In this document: positions 55,907-64,000 of the stretch, piece by piece
How positions within the stretch are numbered: position 1 is the stretch's first letter
Layout: each line of letters opens with the position of its first letter
Assembly (NCBI RefSeq): GCF_000328765.2
Contig: NC_019954.2
Span: 624,501 to 688,500, forward strand
DNA length: 64,000 nucleotides
DNA from: Tepidanaerobacter acetatoxydans Re1
GTDB lineage: Bacteria > Bacillota > Thermosediminibacteria > Thermosediminibacterales > Tepidanaerobacteraceae
Direction of reading: 5' to 3'
Position numbers and translations under genes: made by a program
Notes under the pieces: generated by a model
The model's database searches: none
What the model was told of the DNA's origin: nothing
The model's input: the letters and a program-made list of their open reading frames with translations, nothing else

Positions 55907-56830
55907 ATGAATACACTTTTTGCTTGGAGTGGGGCGCTATTAGTATATTGCTTGATTTATATGACATTTACAACCATATTTAGTAAAAAAATTACAATGC
56001 AGCAGCGTTTAGATGAAAAGTCTAAGGCTGGAAATAGACAGGTTGAAAATGATGAATTAAACAAACCATTTGAAGAAAGGTTTGTGAAACCGACTTTAGG
56101 ACGAATTATCAGTTTTTTTGCGGTTTTGATTCCAGTAAATGCTGCTTCTGAGGAGCGCTTAAACCAGCAACTCAAACAGGCTGAAATCCGAATGGGCGCC
56201 AGGGAATACCAGGCTGCAGTTTTGCTGTTTACCTTTGTCTGTGTAGTGGGCATGGTACTATACAGCACCATGCTCGGGTTATCTGTAAGTTTGCGCATTT
56301 TATTTGGTATGCTGGGAATTTATGCCGGTTTGGTTTTAAGCAGGTTCGATTTAAAGCGAAACATTATTAAACGGAAAACAGCTATCTATCATCAGCTTCC
56401 TGATACTTTGGACCTGCTAAGTGTCAGTGTTTCGGCCGGGCTCGGTTTTGATCAGGCATTGTCTTATGTTGTCGAGCACATGGAAGGTCCTTTGATTCAA
56501 GAATTAGATACAACTCAAAGGGAAATATCCATGGGAATACCACGTAAAGAAGCTTTGGAACGGCTGGCAGCGCGCTGCGAGTGTGATGAAATTTATATTT
56601 TTGTGGGGGCAATTAACCAAGCGGATGAATTGGGGGCATCTATAAAGAATGTAATGGAAACTCAGGCTGCTGCAATCAGACTTACACACAAACAAAATGT
56701 GGAGGAGCAGGCACAAAAGCTTTCGGTAAAGATGATGGTGCCTATGGTGCTTTTTATTTTGCCGGTGACTTTCATAATAATATTAGGTCCTGCTATTCCT
56801 TCGGTAATTTCTGCGCTTAAGGGAGTTTAA
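55907..56830 (+). CDS. tadC: Tad pilus inner-membrane platform protein TadC
   Basis: The 307-residue second T2SSF protein has an N-terminal helix and two central helices (VLLFTFVCVVGMVLYSTMLGL, ILFGMLGIYAGLVLS). A T2SSF domain follows (YHQLPDTLDLLSVSVSAGLGFDQALSYVVEHMEGPLIQELDTTQREISMGIPRKEALERLAARC... FVGAINQADELGASIKNVMETQA), then a C-terminal helix. Its stop codon overlaps the ATG of the DUF192 gene by one base. Confidence 0.92.
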   Translation: MNTLFAWSGALLVYCLIYMTFTTIFSKKITMQQRLDEKSKAGNRQVENDELNKPFEERFVKPTLGRIISFFAVLIPVNAASEERLNQQLKQAEIRMGAREYQAAVLLFTFVCVVGMVLYSTMLGLSVSLRILFGMLGIYAGLVLSRFDLKRNIIKRKTAIYHQLPDTLDLLSVSVSAGLGFDQALSYVVEHMEGPLIQELDTTQREISMGIPRKEALERLAARCECDEIYIFVGAINQADELGASIKNVMETQAAAIRLTHKQNVEEQAQKLSVKMMVPMVLFILPVTFIIILGPAIPSVISALKGV

Positions 56831-57174
56831 TGAAAAAGCAAATAATCGTAGGGTCAAATGTGATGGACATTGAGATTGCAGATAGCTTTTTAAGGAGATT
56901 TATAGGGTTAATGCTGAGAGCCGAACTACCATCGAATCAAGGCCTATTGCTTTCACCATGTTCAAGCATACATACATGTTTTATGAGATTTCCTATTGAT
57001 GTGGTTTATTTAGATGAGAAAAACATTGTATTAGCAAAAGAAACCATGAATCCATGGAAATTTGGGCGACGAATCAAAGGTACAAAAAAAGTTCTTGAGG
57101 GGCCGATAGGATTTGCTGAAAATATAAAGATCGGAGACGCATTGCTGTCTTTAAATGAACATGGACAGATGTAA
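56830..57174 (+). CDS. DUF192 domain protein within Tad locus
   Basis: The 114-residue protein shows the DUF192 signature (DSFLRRFIGLMLRAELPSNQGLLLSPCSSIHTCFMRFPIDVVYLDEKNIVLA, then a lysine-containing loop and IGDALSL-type end). The small beta-barrel family has no established biochemistry. It shares a base with tadC, so it belongs to this operon; a co-occurrence of DUF192 with tad genes suggests a pilus-linked role (inference). It has no signal peptide and is probably cytosolic here. Confidence 0.85.
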   Translation: MKKQIIVGSNVMDIEIADSFLRRFIGLMLRAELPSNQGLLLSPCSSIHTCFMRFPIDVVYLDEKNIVLAKETMNPWKFGRRIKGTKKVLEGPIGFAENIKIGDALLSLNEHGQM

Positions 57175-57245
57175 GATAGGCTTGGTTTCGAGGCGATAAC
57201 AGTATAGCTTATATATCCGCAGGCAAGCAGGGTAAAGGAGGTGAA

Positions 57246-57788
57246 ATGGCGTTGGCAGAGAAAAAGCAAACAAGCATTGCAAAGGAGAACGGACAGTCGA
57301 TAGTGGAGTTTGCATTGCTGCTACCTATTTTAATGCTTTTGCTGCTCATACCTGTGGATCTTTATCGCTATGCAAATGCCAAAATGATTCTCAAGAGTGC
57401 TGCAAGCGAAAGCATCAGCCAGCTGACATATGCCGATGTCAGCACCGGAGATACTGCAAACGCACTTAGGCAGACGGTTGAAGATTATTATGGAGATAAG
57501 CTTGACACGGGCAGAGTAACAATAGCGCTTTTAAATGAAAGCCCTCCTTTTGCGGAAAATTATACCTACTATGTCTATTCAAGCGAAAAGGCTATTGAAA
57601 ATCCAACTAATTTCTGGAATCAATTTGAAAGCCGAAATTCTAGCTATAAATGCATGGAGGTGCAGGTGCAGATGACTTATACCCTAAGACCAGTTACTTT
57701 TTGGGGCAGCTTATTGTTAGGCAATTCTTTTGATGTCGTTACGCCGGTATATTCAAGAGATGTATATGTAACCGGTTATATGCCGTAA
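57246..57788 (+). CDS. TadE-like pseudopilin
   Basis: The 180-residue protein has a type IV pilin-like start: a 20-residue leader, cleavage region ENG/QSIVEF, then a hydrophobic helix (ALLLPILMLLLLIPVDLY). The remainder is an extracytoplasmic domain with YADVSTGDTANALRQTVEDYYGD and a membrane-proximal-like PVTFWGSLLLGNSFDV tail, similar to the next gene. TadE pseudopilins are processed by the Tad prepilin peptidase and are needed for pilus assembly. AAAGGAGGTG lies just upstream. Confidence 0.87.
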   Translation: MALAEKKQTSIAKENGQSIVEFALLLPILMLLLLIPVDLYRYANAKMILKSAASESISQLTYADVSTGDTANALRQTVEDYYGDKLDTGRVTIALLNESPPFAENYTYYVYSSEKAIENPTNFWNQFESRNSSYKCMEVQVQMTYTLRPVTFWGSLLLGNSFDVVTPVYSRDVYVTGYMP

Positions 57789-57813
57789 ACCAGGCAGGAT
57801 TGGGGTGATTGCG

Positions 57814-58365
57814 GTGTTTTATACCCAAAAAAGGATAAGTTCAACTGAATCAGGACAATCGATTGTAGAGTTTGGGCTGGTCTTACCTCTCTTTTTGTTG
57901 ATTTTATTCTTTATTATTGATTTCGGTTGGTTAGCGTATCAGCGAGCCTCTTTTGAATATGGCTACATACAGGCAAGTTGGTCTATTTCGGCGGCGGATT
58001 TGGGTGATACTGATTCCTTAGAAGATGTTCCTTCGGAAGCCACTTATACCGGTGCTATTGTAGCGGATACGCTGCGTAATGATTTAAAAAATAGCTGCTG
58101 GGGTATTTCTTCAGATAATCTCAGTGTAGCGAATGCTCAGGCAGTGCTTTACAATATTGAGGAAAGTTTTGCTGTACCGGGACGAAAACCTAATGAGCCG
58201 GTGATGGCTGTGAGCAGAACACGCTATATGAATCTCAGTGCTGTACTTCGATATGATGTGCAGCCGATTACATATGTAGGGAAACTTTTTTTCGGCAATA
58301 CGGTTTCATTTGAAAAAGATTTGAACAGAACCAGAGTTGTGAGGACACAAAGCCGAACAGAATGA
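57814..58365 (+). CDS. TadE-like pseudopilin (second)
   Basis: The 183-residue protein has a processing region ESG/QSIVEF, hydrophobic helix GLVLPLFLLILFFIIDFGWLAY, then an extracytoplasmic domain ending PITYVGKLFFGNTVSFEKDL, which parallels the PVTFWGSLLLGNSFDV end of the preceding TadE, so the two probably arose by duplication. GTG 57814 is favoured over GTG 57805 because GGGGTGA lies at 57802-57808. Confidence 0.85.
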   Translation: MFYTQKRISSTESGQSIVEFGLVLPLFLLILFFIIDFGWLAYQRASFEYGYIQASWSISAADLGDTDSLEDVPSEATYTGAIVADTLRNDLKNSCWGISSDNLSVANAQAVLYNIEESFAVPGRKPNEPVMAVSRTRYMNLSAVLRYDVQPITYVGKLFFGNTVSFEKDLNRTRVVRTQSRTE

Positions 58366-58390
58366 GGCAGAACAAGAATAGGTGGTGGAT

Positions 58391-58948
58391 ATGGGAAAAA
58401 TGGCAAAAAAGTTCTTACAAAAAGAGGATGGGAATATACTGCTCATTTTTGCCGGATCAATGGTTTTAATTGCATTTTTCATTGGTATATGCCTAGATGT
58501 CAGCATGATTTACGTTAAGCGCAACTCCATGCAGAATATATTGCAAATTATTCGTGAAGAACGATTTACTTACCAGGATACTATTCGCTATTCGGATAAT
58601 CCGGCACTGACCACATATCATATTGCGTATAGTGCGGCAGCGGAAAATGGATTTGACGGAATAGTAACAGTTTATTTTCATGAAGAAGACCCAGAACCGA
58701 ACTATCGTAGTTATCAAGTTAGAATTTTACTAACAGATGAGTGTCCTTTCTACTTTGGAAGGATATTTGGTCTTGATACAGTGCCGCTCAACGTAAGTTT
58801 AGACGGCGGTGAATCCTATGGCGAGGGTTCTGCTGATGTAATCTGGCATTCCCCACTTCCTGTTTCAAACTATAATGGTGCCTATACCGGTATTATAGGC
58901 GATATGCAAGTAGTATATGACGGCACAGACCTGCCTTCGGATTGGTAG
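58391..58948 (+). CDS. TadG-like membrane-anchored pseudopilin protein
   Basis: The 185-residue protein begins MGKMAKKFLQKEDGNILLIFAGSMVLIAFFIGICLDVSMIYVKRNSMQN. This is a TadG/TadF-like N-terminal hydrophobic helix preceded by a pilin-like glycine but without the usual Glu5 (GNILLI). The rest is an extracytoplasmic domain without recognised family (AAENGFDGIVTVYFHEEDPEPNYRSYQVRILLTDECPFYFGRIFG). It is too short to contain the von Willebrand A domain of full TadG proteins; that domain is on the next gene's product. Confidence 0.72.
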   Translation: MGKMAKKFLQKEDGNILLIFAGSMVLIAFFIGICLDVSMIYVKRNSMQNILQIIREERFTYQDTIRYSDNPALTTYHIAYSAAAENGFDGIVTVYFHEEDPEPNYRSYQVRILLTDECPFYFGRIFGLDTVPLNVSLDGGESYGEGSADVIWHSPLPVSNYNGAYTGIIGDMQVVYDGTDLPSDW

Positions 58949-58997
58949 AGAAATGCATAATAGAAAATGACAGGTTAAAAAAGGAGATGAAAAGCTA

Positions 58998-61775
58998 ATG
59001 GGCAAGATTATAAAAAAAGCAGTTTTAGTATTTGTGCTATTGACAGCTTGCTTAACCATACTAGGTTCAGCAGCTTTTGCAGCTGCCCCGGCATTGAATT
59101 TGCAGGTAACAACTGTAATTGATAACATTGATGAATATCCTGGGCTCAAAAATGCATCGTTTTATTATGATGCAAAAAGAATTATTGAGATGACCAGCAA
59201 TAATACGTATCCTGCATTATATCCGTCAAATAGCACAATAAAAACATTTTCATGGAAACATGGGCAGACCGCAAAGGTTTCATGGAATAAATCAAACGGC
59301 TCATCAAACTGTGACTTACTTTGGTTTGGAGCCAATTCAAAAACAGACTCGCATATAAGCTTAGCGTCTGTTGAATATAACGCTAATGGAAATCTCAAAC
59401 AATATACTTATGATGATAACGGAAGGGCGAAGGCTATTACTTCGTATAACTGGCTTCAAGTAATTAACAGCTCTAAAGGTGAAGCAAAGGTTACACTGCA
59501 TTTTCGATATAATCCGGACATTGATGAGGTTGAGCCGGATCCAGATCCCGAACCGGAGTATGCGAAGACTATTGATTATCTCGGAGACGGTATTCCTAAT
59601 CCAGATACATCAGCAAATGGTTTAAATGATTACCGCATTTATTTGGATGTAACCACTGAGGCATCTGAAACAGAAACCGATAGAGATATAATCTTTGTCT
59701 TGGATGTCAGCAATTCCATGGACACGGCTCTCGGTAATACGACAAGATTTAATGTGTTGAAAAACACTGTGAAAAGTGCGGTCAATTCTTTAGTACAGAA
59801 TCCAAGCAACCGTATTTCAATCATTACATTCGGTACCAGGGCGCAAATAGTTACTACAAGGGAGACTGATCGAACCAAATTAATCAATTGTGTAAATTCT
59901 TTATCTTTGCCTGGCGGAACTGCCGGCGGAACAAATTACTATGAATCTATGCTGCATGCTGCACAAATTGTCAATGGGAGTATTAACGGCAGTCATGAAA
60001 AAGTTATTTTCTTCGTGTCCGACGGTGAGCCGACAGCGTCACTCCCTGCGGCCAATGCAATGGGATATGCTGCTTATGCTGAAGTTGCCACGATTTACGC
60101 TTACCATGCCGCACAAGAGTTTCAAAATGTTGATAGATTTTACTCGGTTTTTATCGGAGATGATTCTGGCAGTGCCTCGACTCTCCAAACTATTACGCAA
60201 ATGGTAGAAGTGAACAATGAGAAGTATATGGTACAGGCTTCTAGTGCAGAACAACTTACAAGCGCTTTTAATCGTTTTGTATCCAAGGTCGGCAATTCTC
60301 TCTATGATGTTACCATCACTGATGAATTATCCTCCTATGTTTCTTACGCAGGAGATTTAAAGGTATCAAGGAAGACCGGAGATGCTGAAGCCGTAACCTT
60401 AACAGCAGGAGTTGATTACTCCGTAACATCGGTTTCCGATAAACTGTCTATTCAACTTTTAAAAAGCACAATACCTGACAGCCGATATACCCTTTCGTTC
60501 AATGTACGAGCCAGTGATGAAGCCTTAGACTATTATGGGCAGTATGAGAGCTATCCGAATATCGGCGACCCAAATACGGACTATGAAGGCAACAATACCA
60601 GTTCAGACAAACCCGGATTTTACTCCAACACCCTTGCTGAATTAAGTTATTCCTTCGGAGGAAATGGTAGTGCAGTCAAGCACTATAATAAACCTGTTAT
60701 TCAAGTAGTAGAGGCGAATGCTGTTCCGGCAGAAATTCAGCTTCGCAAGGTTTTGCAAGGAAAAGACCTTGTAGAGGGCATGTTTGAATTTGAAATTAGG
60801 CAAGTGATCCAAGGTGAAAATCAAGAAGAAACCAAAACTGTTCCGATTGCTACGGTAAAAAATGACAAAGACGGGTTTATTACATTTAATTCCATCAGTT
60901 TTACCAAACCTGGTAAATATTTGTATGAGGTAAAGGAAATAATTCCAGATGTGCCTGAACAAGGAATGACCTATGATACAAAAACTCTTACTGTTGTTGC
61001 AAATGTTGTGAGAAATAGCGGTGATTTAGATGTAAAGATTACCTATCCAAATGGGACGGCCTTTACTAATGTTTATAATCCGAAACCTGTTTCTGTAAAC
61101 TTTGAAGTCAAAAAGAAATTGACAGGTCGCACCCTTTCGGCAAATGCTTTCCAATTCAGATTACTTAACGGCAATGAAGATTCGATTGAGGTGGTATCAA
61201 ATACAAGTGATGGCAGGGTAGTTTTTTCACCGATTGAATTTACGAAAGTAGGAACATATAATTTTATGGTGCGAGAAATTGTACCAATGCCGGCAAATTC
61301 CAATATTATTTACGATACAAAAACCGTTCCTATTGTTGTAAACGTTGCCGATGCCGGTGGTTATTTGACGGCAGATGTAAAGTATTCCAACGATACGACC
61401 TTTACGAATCAGTTTGCTTACAGCCCAATAAAAGCAAATATTGAATTAAAAGTAGTCTTATCCGGAATGCAGCTGTCAACAGGAATGTTTAAATTTGAGT
61501 TAACTGACAGTAATGGCAAAACCTATTCAGCAATCAATCAATCAGATGGGAAAATACGGTTCCCAATTGATTTTACAAATGTTGGAACATATACCTTTGT
61601 GGCACGGCAAATAATACCATCAGAACCGATGCGCTATATGACCTATGATAAACAAAATATCCGCATTACCGTGAATGTGACCGATAACGGCAGCGGAAAG
61701 CTTGTTGCCAATATACAATCTTCTTCGGATATGACTTTCTATAACAGCTATAAAGTTCGAGGAGGAATATGGTGA
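58998..61775 (+). CDS. Secreted von Willebrand A protein with three FctA/Spy0128-type pilin domains (candidate Tad pilus adhesin)
   Basis: The 925-residue protein has a signal peptide (cleavage near AFAAAP, about residue 30) and an unassigned N-terminal domain (30-190) with a DPDPEPE linker. A vWA domain (about 230-440) has complete metal-site residues: DVSNS (D236), T312 in GGTNYYES, D342 in SDGEPT. An unassigned beta region follows, then three FctA-like repeats. Predicted isopeptide Lys/Glu/Asn are K584/E647/N691 and K706/E760/N804; the third has K818/Q871/N916. It ends directly after the third repeat with no LPXTG, hydrophobic tail or positive tail, and the next 90 bases in other frames hide none. 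AAGGAG precedes the ATG. It lies in the Tad operon and takes the place of the vWA part of TadG. Confidence 0.85.
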   Translation: MGKIIKKAVLVFVLLTACLTILGSAAFAAAPALNLQVTTVIDNIDEYPGLKNASFYYDAKRIIEMTSNNTYPALYPSNSTIKTFSWKHGQTAKVSWNKSNGSSNCDLLWFGANSKTDSHISLASVEYNANGNLKQYTYDDNGRAKAITSYNWLQVINSSKGEAKVTLHFRYNPDIDEVEPDPDPEPEYAKTIDYLGDGIPNPDTSANGLNDYRIYLDVTTEASETETDRDIIFVLDVSNSMDTALGNTTRFNVLKNTVKSAVNSLVQNPSNRISIITFGTRAQIVTTRETDRTKLINCVNSLSLPGGTAGGTNYYESMLHAAQIVNGSINGSHEKVIFFVSDGEPTASLPAANAMGYAAYAEVATIYAYHAAQEFQNVDRFYSVFIGDDSGSASTLQTITQMVEVNNEKYMVQASSAEQLTSAFNRFVSKVGNSLYDVTITDELSSYVSYAGDLKVSRKTGDAEAVTLTAGVDYSVTSVSDKLSIQLLKSTIPDSRYTLSFNVRASDEALDYYGQYESYPNIGDPNTDYEGNNTSSDKPGFYSNTLAELSYSFGGNGSAVKHYNKPVIQVVEANAVPAEIQLRKVLQGKDLVEGMFEFEIRQVIQGENQEETKTVPIATVKNDKDGFITFNSISFTKPGKYLYEVKEIIPDVPEQGMTYDTKTLTVVANVVRNSGDLDVKITYPNGTAFTNVYNPKPVSVNFEVKKKLTGRTLSANAFQFRLLNGNEDSIEVVSNTSDGRVVFSPIEFTKVGTYNFMVREIVPMPANSNIIYDTKTVPIVVNVADAGGYLTADVKYSNDTTFTNQFAYSPIKANIELKVVLSGMQLSTGMFKFELTDSNGKTYSAINQSDGKIRFPIDFTNVGTYTFVARQIIPSEPMRYMTYDKQNIRITVNVTDNGSGKLVANIQSSSDMTFYNSYKVRGGIW

Positions 61776-61779
61776 AGTG

Positions 61780-61824
61780 CCGTGAAGTGATATATGGATT
61801 GTCCTGAGAGCTATTATTTCACGG
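61780..61824 (+). other. Weak hairpin between vWA and coiled-coil genes
   Basis: CCGTGAA and TTCACGG are inverted arms with a long loop and no T-run; it is not a clear terminator. Confidence 0.3.
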
Positions 61825-61864
61825 TAGTTCCGGAAATCCAAATTATTATTAATGGAGGTGCAAA

Positions 61865-63403
61865 ATGAATACCATATTTCCCACTGAAGATGAAGGATTG
61901 TACTTCAATAAAAACTTGAAAGATTTGCTAAACGAGCGTTTAAAGCCTTCTTTAGTCAGCGGTTATTCTAAAAGCAGCGTTCAACAGTTTGTGGAAGAAT
62001 TATATAAATCTTCGGAACAAATGAAGGTTAGCTTGGAAAAGCAAATTCAGGATTTGCTGGGTGAGAAAGCTGCACTTTCTCAAGAATGCAATATACTCAG
62101 GCAACAGCTTTCGGAGGCAGAGAAAAAGTCTATACAGCAAAAACATGAATTGGATGCCTATTTAGAGTCTCGTAATGAAGATACAGGAAAAATTGAAAAT
62201 CAATTATCACAACTCAAATCAGAGAACTATAACTTGAGCCTTCAATTATCTCAAGCGCAAGAAGCTCAGAAGCTTTATCATTCATTAGAGGCAAAATTAG
62301 CTGATAAAGAGAAAGAACTTGCTGAAAAGGAATCTCAGTTATCCGAGTTGTCTCAACAATTATCTGCTAGCATGCAGCGGATTAAAATGTTGGAAGAACA
62401 GGTTAATGTATTGAATCAGCAAAAAGATGCAAATTCAAAAGCAATTGAAAGAACAGAAGAAATAGAACAAATGTCTGCCGAAATCAAAGCACTTAAAAAA
62501 CAAGAGTCTGAATTAAATAACAGGATAGCTTTAGAGCAGGAAAAAGCCTTTGCTGCTGAAAAAACAGCAAAGGAAGCGACGATGAAGCTTGAGTCAATGA
62601 TGTCGCGGTTATCAACTCTTGAAAAGCAGGAGACAGAATTTAACGAAAGGATTGCGGCAGAGCAACAAAGGGCTGCCGTTGCCGAAGAAGCAGCAAAAGA
62701 AGCAACAAAAAAACTCGAATTTCTACAATCACAGCTAGAACAGAAACAAACACAAATTCATGATTTGGAAGAAAAATATCGTGAACTTCAAAAAGCACAA
62801 GAAGCATTAGAACAAAAATATGATACATTACACCGCAATTACACATCTACTGTTCAAAAAAATGATACACTTTCCGCTGAAAAGGAAGCTCTTTCTGACT
62901 TGCTCCAAAAGTATCAAAGGAAGGAGCAGAAATATGCGCTATTGCAGAAACAAAATGAGGAGTATCGCAAATCTATCTTTGCATTTGACGCGGCAATAAA
63001 GCTGCTTTTACAGGAAATGGAAAATCAGATGCAACTTTTTCAAAATACTGTTGATCAATATCATGAAGGTGAAGCTCAAATTCATGATTTAGTACAAGAG
63101 AAAACACAGCTTCAAATAAAGAATGTTGATCTACTGGATCAGATTAGCGTTCTTACGGCAAATTTATCAAAAGCAGAACAAGAATGTAAACGTCTTACTA
63201 GAATGATTCGTTTTTCAAAAAATGATGCTGACATCACGCAGGAAGACTTAGACGATGACTTTGAAGAGGCTCAAGTTTTTGACTTGAAAACTACTGCAGA
63301 CGGCACAGATGAATTTGTAGCTAATGCCGTTAAAAAAGCAAAGGAAATAAGCAAGATTTACACTTTGGACAAACAGGCTGAAGTACATTCTTCAGCAAAG
63401 TGA
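61865..63403 (+). CDS. DivIVA-like coiled-coil protein at the end of the Tad locus
   Basis: The 512-residue cytosolic protein has no signal peptide or membrane segment. The N-terminal 60 residues (NERLKPSLVSGYSKSSVQQFVEELYKSSEQM) resemble the DivIVA/GpsB membrane-curvature-binding start, in which a GYxxxxVxxFvxel pattern follows a short loop. From about 55 to 440 it is almost continuous heptad-repeat coiled coil with internal duplications (KQESELNNRIALEQEKAFAAEKTAKEAT / KQETEFNERIAAEQQRAAVAEEAAKEAT). The C-terminus is acidic (DADITQEDLDDDFEEA). GGAGG precedes the ATG. It is the last gene before a strong terminator, so it probably belongs to the pilus operon; a scaffold or polar-placement role is inference. 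Confidence 0.7.
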   Translation: MNTIFPTEDEGLYFNKNLKDLLNERLKPSLVSGYSKSSVQQFVEELYKSSEQMKVSLEKQIQDLLGEKAALSQECNILRQQLSEAEKKSIQQKHELDAYLESRNEDTGKIENQLSQLKSENYNLSLQLSQAQEAQKLYHSLEAKLADKEKELAEKESQLSELSQQLSASMQRIKMLEEQVNVLNQQKDANSKAIERTEEIEQMSAEIKALKKQESELNNRIALEQEKAFAAEKTAKEATMKLESMMSRLSTLEKQETEFNERIAAEQQRAAVAEEAAKEATKKLEFLQSQLEQKQTQIHDLEEKYRELQKAQEALEQKYDTLHRNYTSTVQKNDTLSAEKEALSDLLQKYQRKEQKYALLQKQNEEYRKSIFAFDAAIKLLLQEMENQMQLFQNTVDQYHEGEAQIHDLVQEKTQLQIKNVDLLDQISVLTANLSKAEQECKRLTRMIRFSKNDADITQEDLDDDFEEAQVFDLKTTADGTDEFVANAVKKAKEISKIYTLDKQAEVHSSAK

Positions 63404-63443
63404 TATTAAAGCAAGACAAATGAAATGTTATAATCGGCAGTAA

Positions 63444-63480
63444 AATACCTCACAGGATTTCCCTGTGAGGTATTTTTTGT
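63444..63480 (+). terminator. Terminator of Tad operon
   Basis: AATACCTCACAGG and CCTGTGAGGTATT form a perfect 13-bp stem around ATTTC, followed by TTTTGTC. Confidence 0.92.
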
Positions 63481-63630
63481 CAATAAACAAGCAAAGGAGC
63501 GTAATTATACTTTTTTTAAATAGTTTCATGACACTCTTTTTATATGTTTCACAGCAGAAAGGAAAATTATGTGCAGATAATTTCATATTACAAAATCAAT
63601 TCAAATTACAGAATAATTAATATCCAACTC

Positions 63631-63699
63631 TTGACAAACAATAAGATCTATGCTAATCTAATCTTGAACAGAAGATTACAGCTTGAACAAATGTTCAAG
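63631..63699 (+). promoter_or_regulatory. Promoter and operator of SorC-family regulator gene
   Basis: TTGACA (63631-63636), 17-bp spacer, TAATCT (63654-63659), then a smaller repeat ATCTTGAACAGAAGAT (63661-63676 region) and the perfect palindrome CTTGAACAAATGTTCAAG (63682-63699). Both repeats share TTGAAC, the layout expected for autoregulation. Confidence 0.75.
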
Positions 63700-63711
63700 A
63701 AGGGGAAGAAA

Positions 63712-64000
63712 ATGATGGCAGATAACGAGAAGAGAATATTAACAAAAATAGCACATATGTATTATGATGAGAATATGACACAGCAAGAGATTGCGAATAA
63801 ATTTGGGATATCACGGCCGTCAGTTTCGAGATTGCTGCAAAAAGCCAGACAGGAAGGTATAGTGGAAATAAAAATTCACTATGAAGGCAGTTATGCAAAG
63901 TTAGAGAATATTTTGGAAAAAAGTTTTGGCTTGCGAGAAGTTATAATTACTCCCACAGAGGAAGGTGATGGGCTAAAACGGTATTTGGCTGAAGCTGCTG
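63712..64000 (+). CDS. SorC/DeoR-type sugar-binding transcriptional regulator (3' truncated by window)
   Basis: The first 96 residues are present and the frame is open at the window's end. The N-terminal helix-turn-helix MYYDENMTQQEIANKFGISRPSVSRLLQKARQEGIVEIKIHYEG is the standard start of the SorC family, whose C-terminal domain binds sugar phosphates. LENILEKSFGLREVIITPTEEG is the usual beginning of that effector domain. AAGGGGAAG precedes ATG 63712 (ATG 63715 also possible). It probably controls a sugar operon to the right of the window. Confidence 0.9.
   Translation, partial: MMADNEKRILTKIAHMYYDENMTQQEIANKFGISRPSVSRLLQKARQEGIVEIKIHYEGSYAKLENILEKSFGLREVIITPTEEGDGLKRYLAEAA

Larger units (their letters stand above)
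63404..63711. other. Intergenic region with terminator, promoter and operator
   Basis: The 308 bp hold the operon terminator (63444-63480), the sigma-A promoter at 63631 and operator-like repeats. Nothing else is recognised between 63481 and 63625. Confidence 0.6.

Overview
The window is a low-GC, spore-former-like Firmicutes (Clostridia) chromosome segment. The combination of LonB, two GerM-type lipoproteins, Rex, tig-clpP-clpX and a galactitol-type PTS, together with codon and promoter style, resembles thermophilic Clostridia such as Tepidanaerobacter or Thermosediminibacterales. That placement is an inference; no 16S gene is present. Most of the left and centre is ordinary housekeeping DNA read on the plus strand, with strong Shine-Dalgarno sequences and frequent TTG/GTG starts.

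Layout. 1-12,700: tail of a phenylacetate-CoA ligase, SOS-type dinB, a HAD phosphatase, a macrodomain protein, a beta-hydroxyacid dehydrogenase, mannose-1-phosphate guanylyltransferase, a minus-strand PucR-type regulator and UgpC/MsmK-type ABC ATPase, a CapA-like protein and signal peptidase I. An IS1634-type element follows, bounded by a 56-bp direct repeat. 12,700-18,400: three tRNAs, ychF, an ISLre2-family element and a second IS1634-type element that sits between the -35 and -10 of the rex promoter. 18,400-26,600: rex, an envelope cluster (GerMN lipoprotein, AMIN/Amidase_3 amidase, DUF2179 membrane protein, second GerMN lipoprotein), rph, rdgB and a YfcE-type phosphoesterase, then seven tRNAs. 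26,600-40,400: tig-clpP-clpX, lonB, a LysM-BsuPI protein, a Usp-like protein, pepV-like dipeptidase, a YerC-type regulator, pcrA, ligA and a class II aldolase. 40,400-48,600: a LevR-type sigma-54 activator controlling a galactitol-family PTS (IIA, IIB, IIC) and two zinc dehydrogenases, with good -24/-12 promoters before both the regulator and the PTS genes.

49,200-63,500 is the accessory region. A small serine resolvase and a candidate res crossover site are followed by a complete monoderm Tad/Flp pilus locus: prepilin peptidase, two Flp pilins, CpaB, CpaE/TadZ, CpaF/TadA, TadB, TadC, a DUF192 protein, two TadE pseudopilins and a TadG-like protein. The locus continues into a 925-residue secreted von Willebrand A protein with three streptococcal-pilin-like (FctA/Spy0128) isopeptide domains and into a long DivIVA-like coiled-coil protein. 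The pilin-like protein has no sortase signal and no sortase gene lies in the window, which suggests it is held by, or displayed on, the Tad pilus. This is the best candidate here for something little described. The window ends in the start of a SorC-family sugar-sensing regulator with its promoter and a perfect operator-like palindrome.
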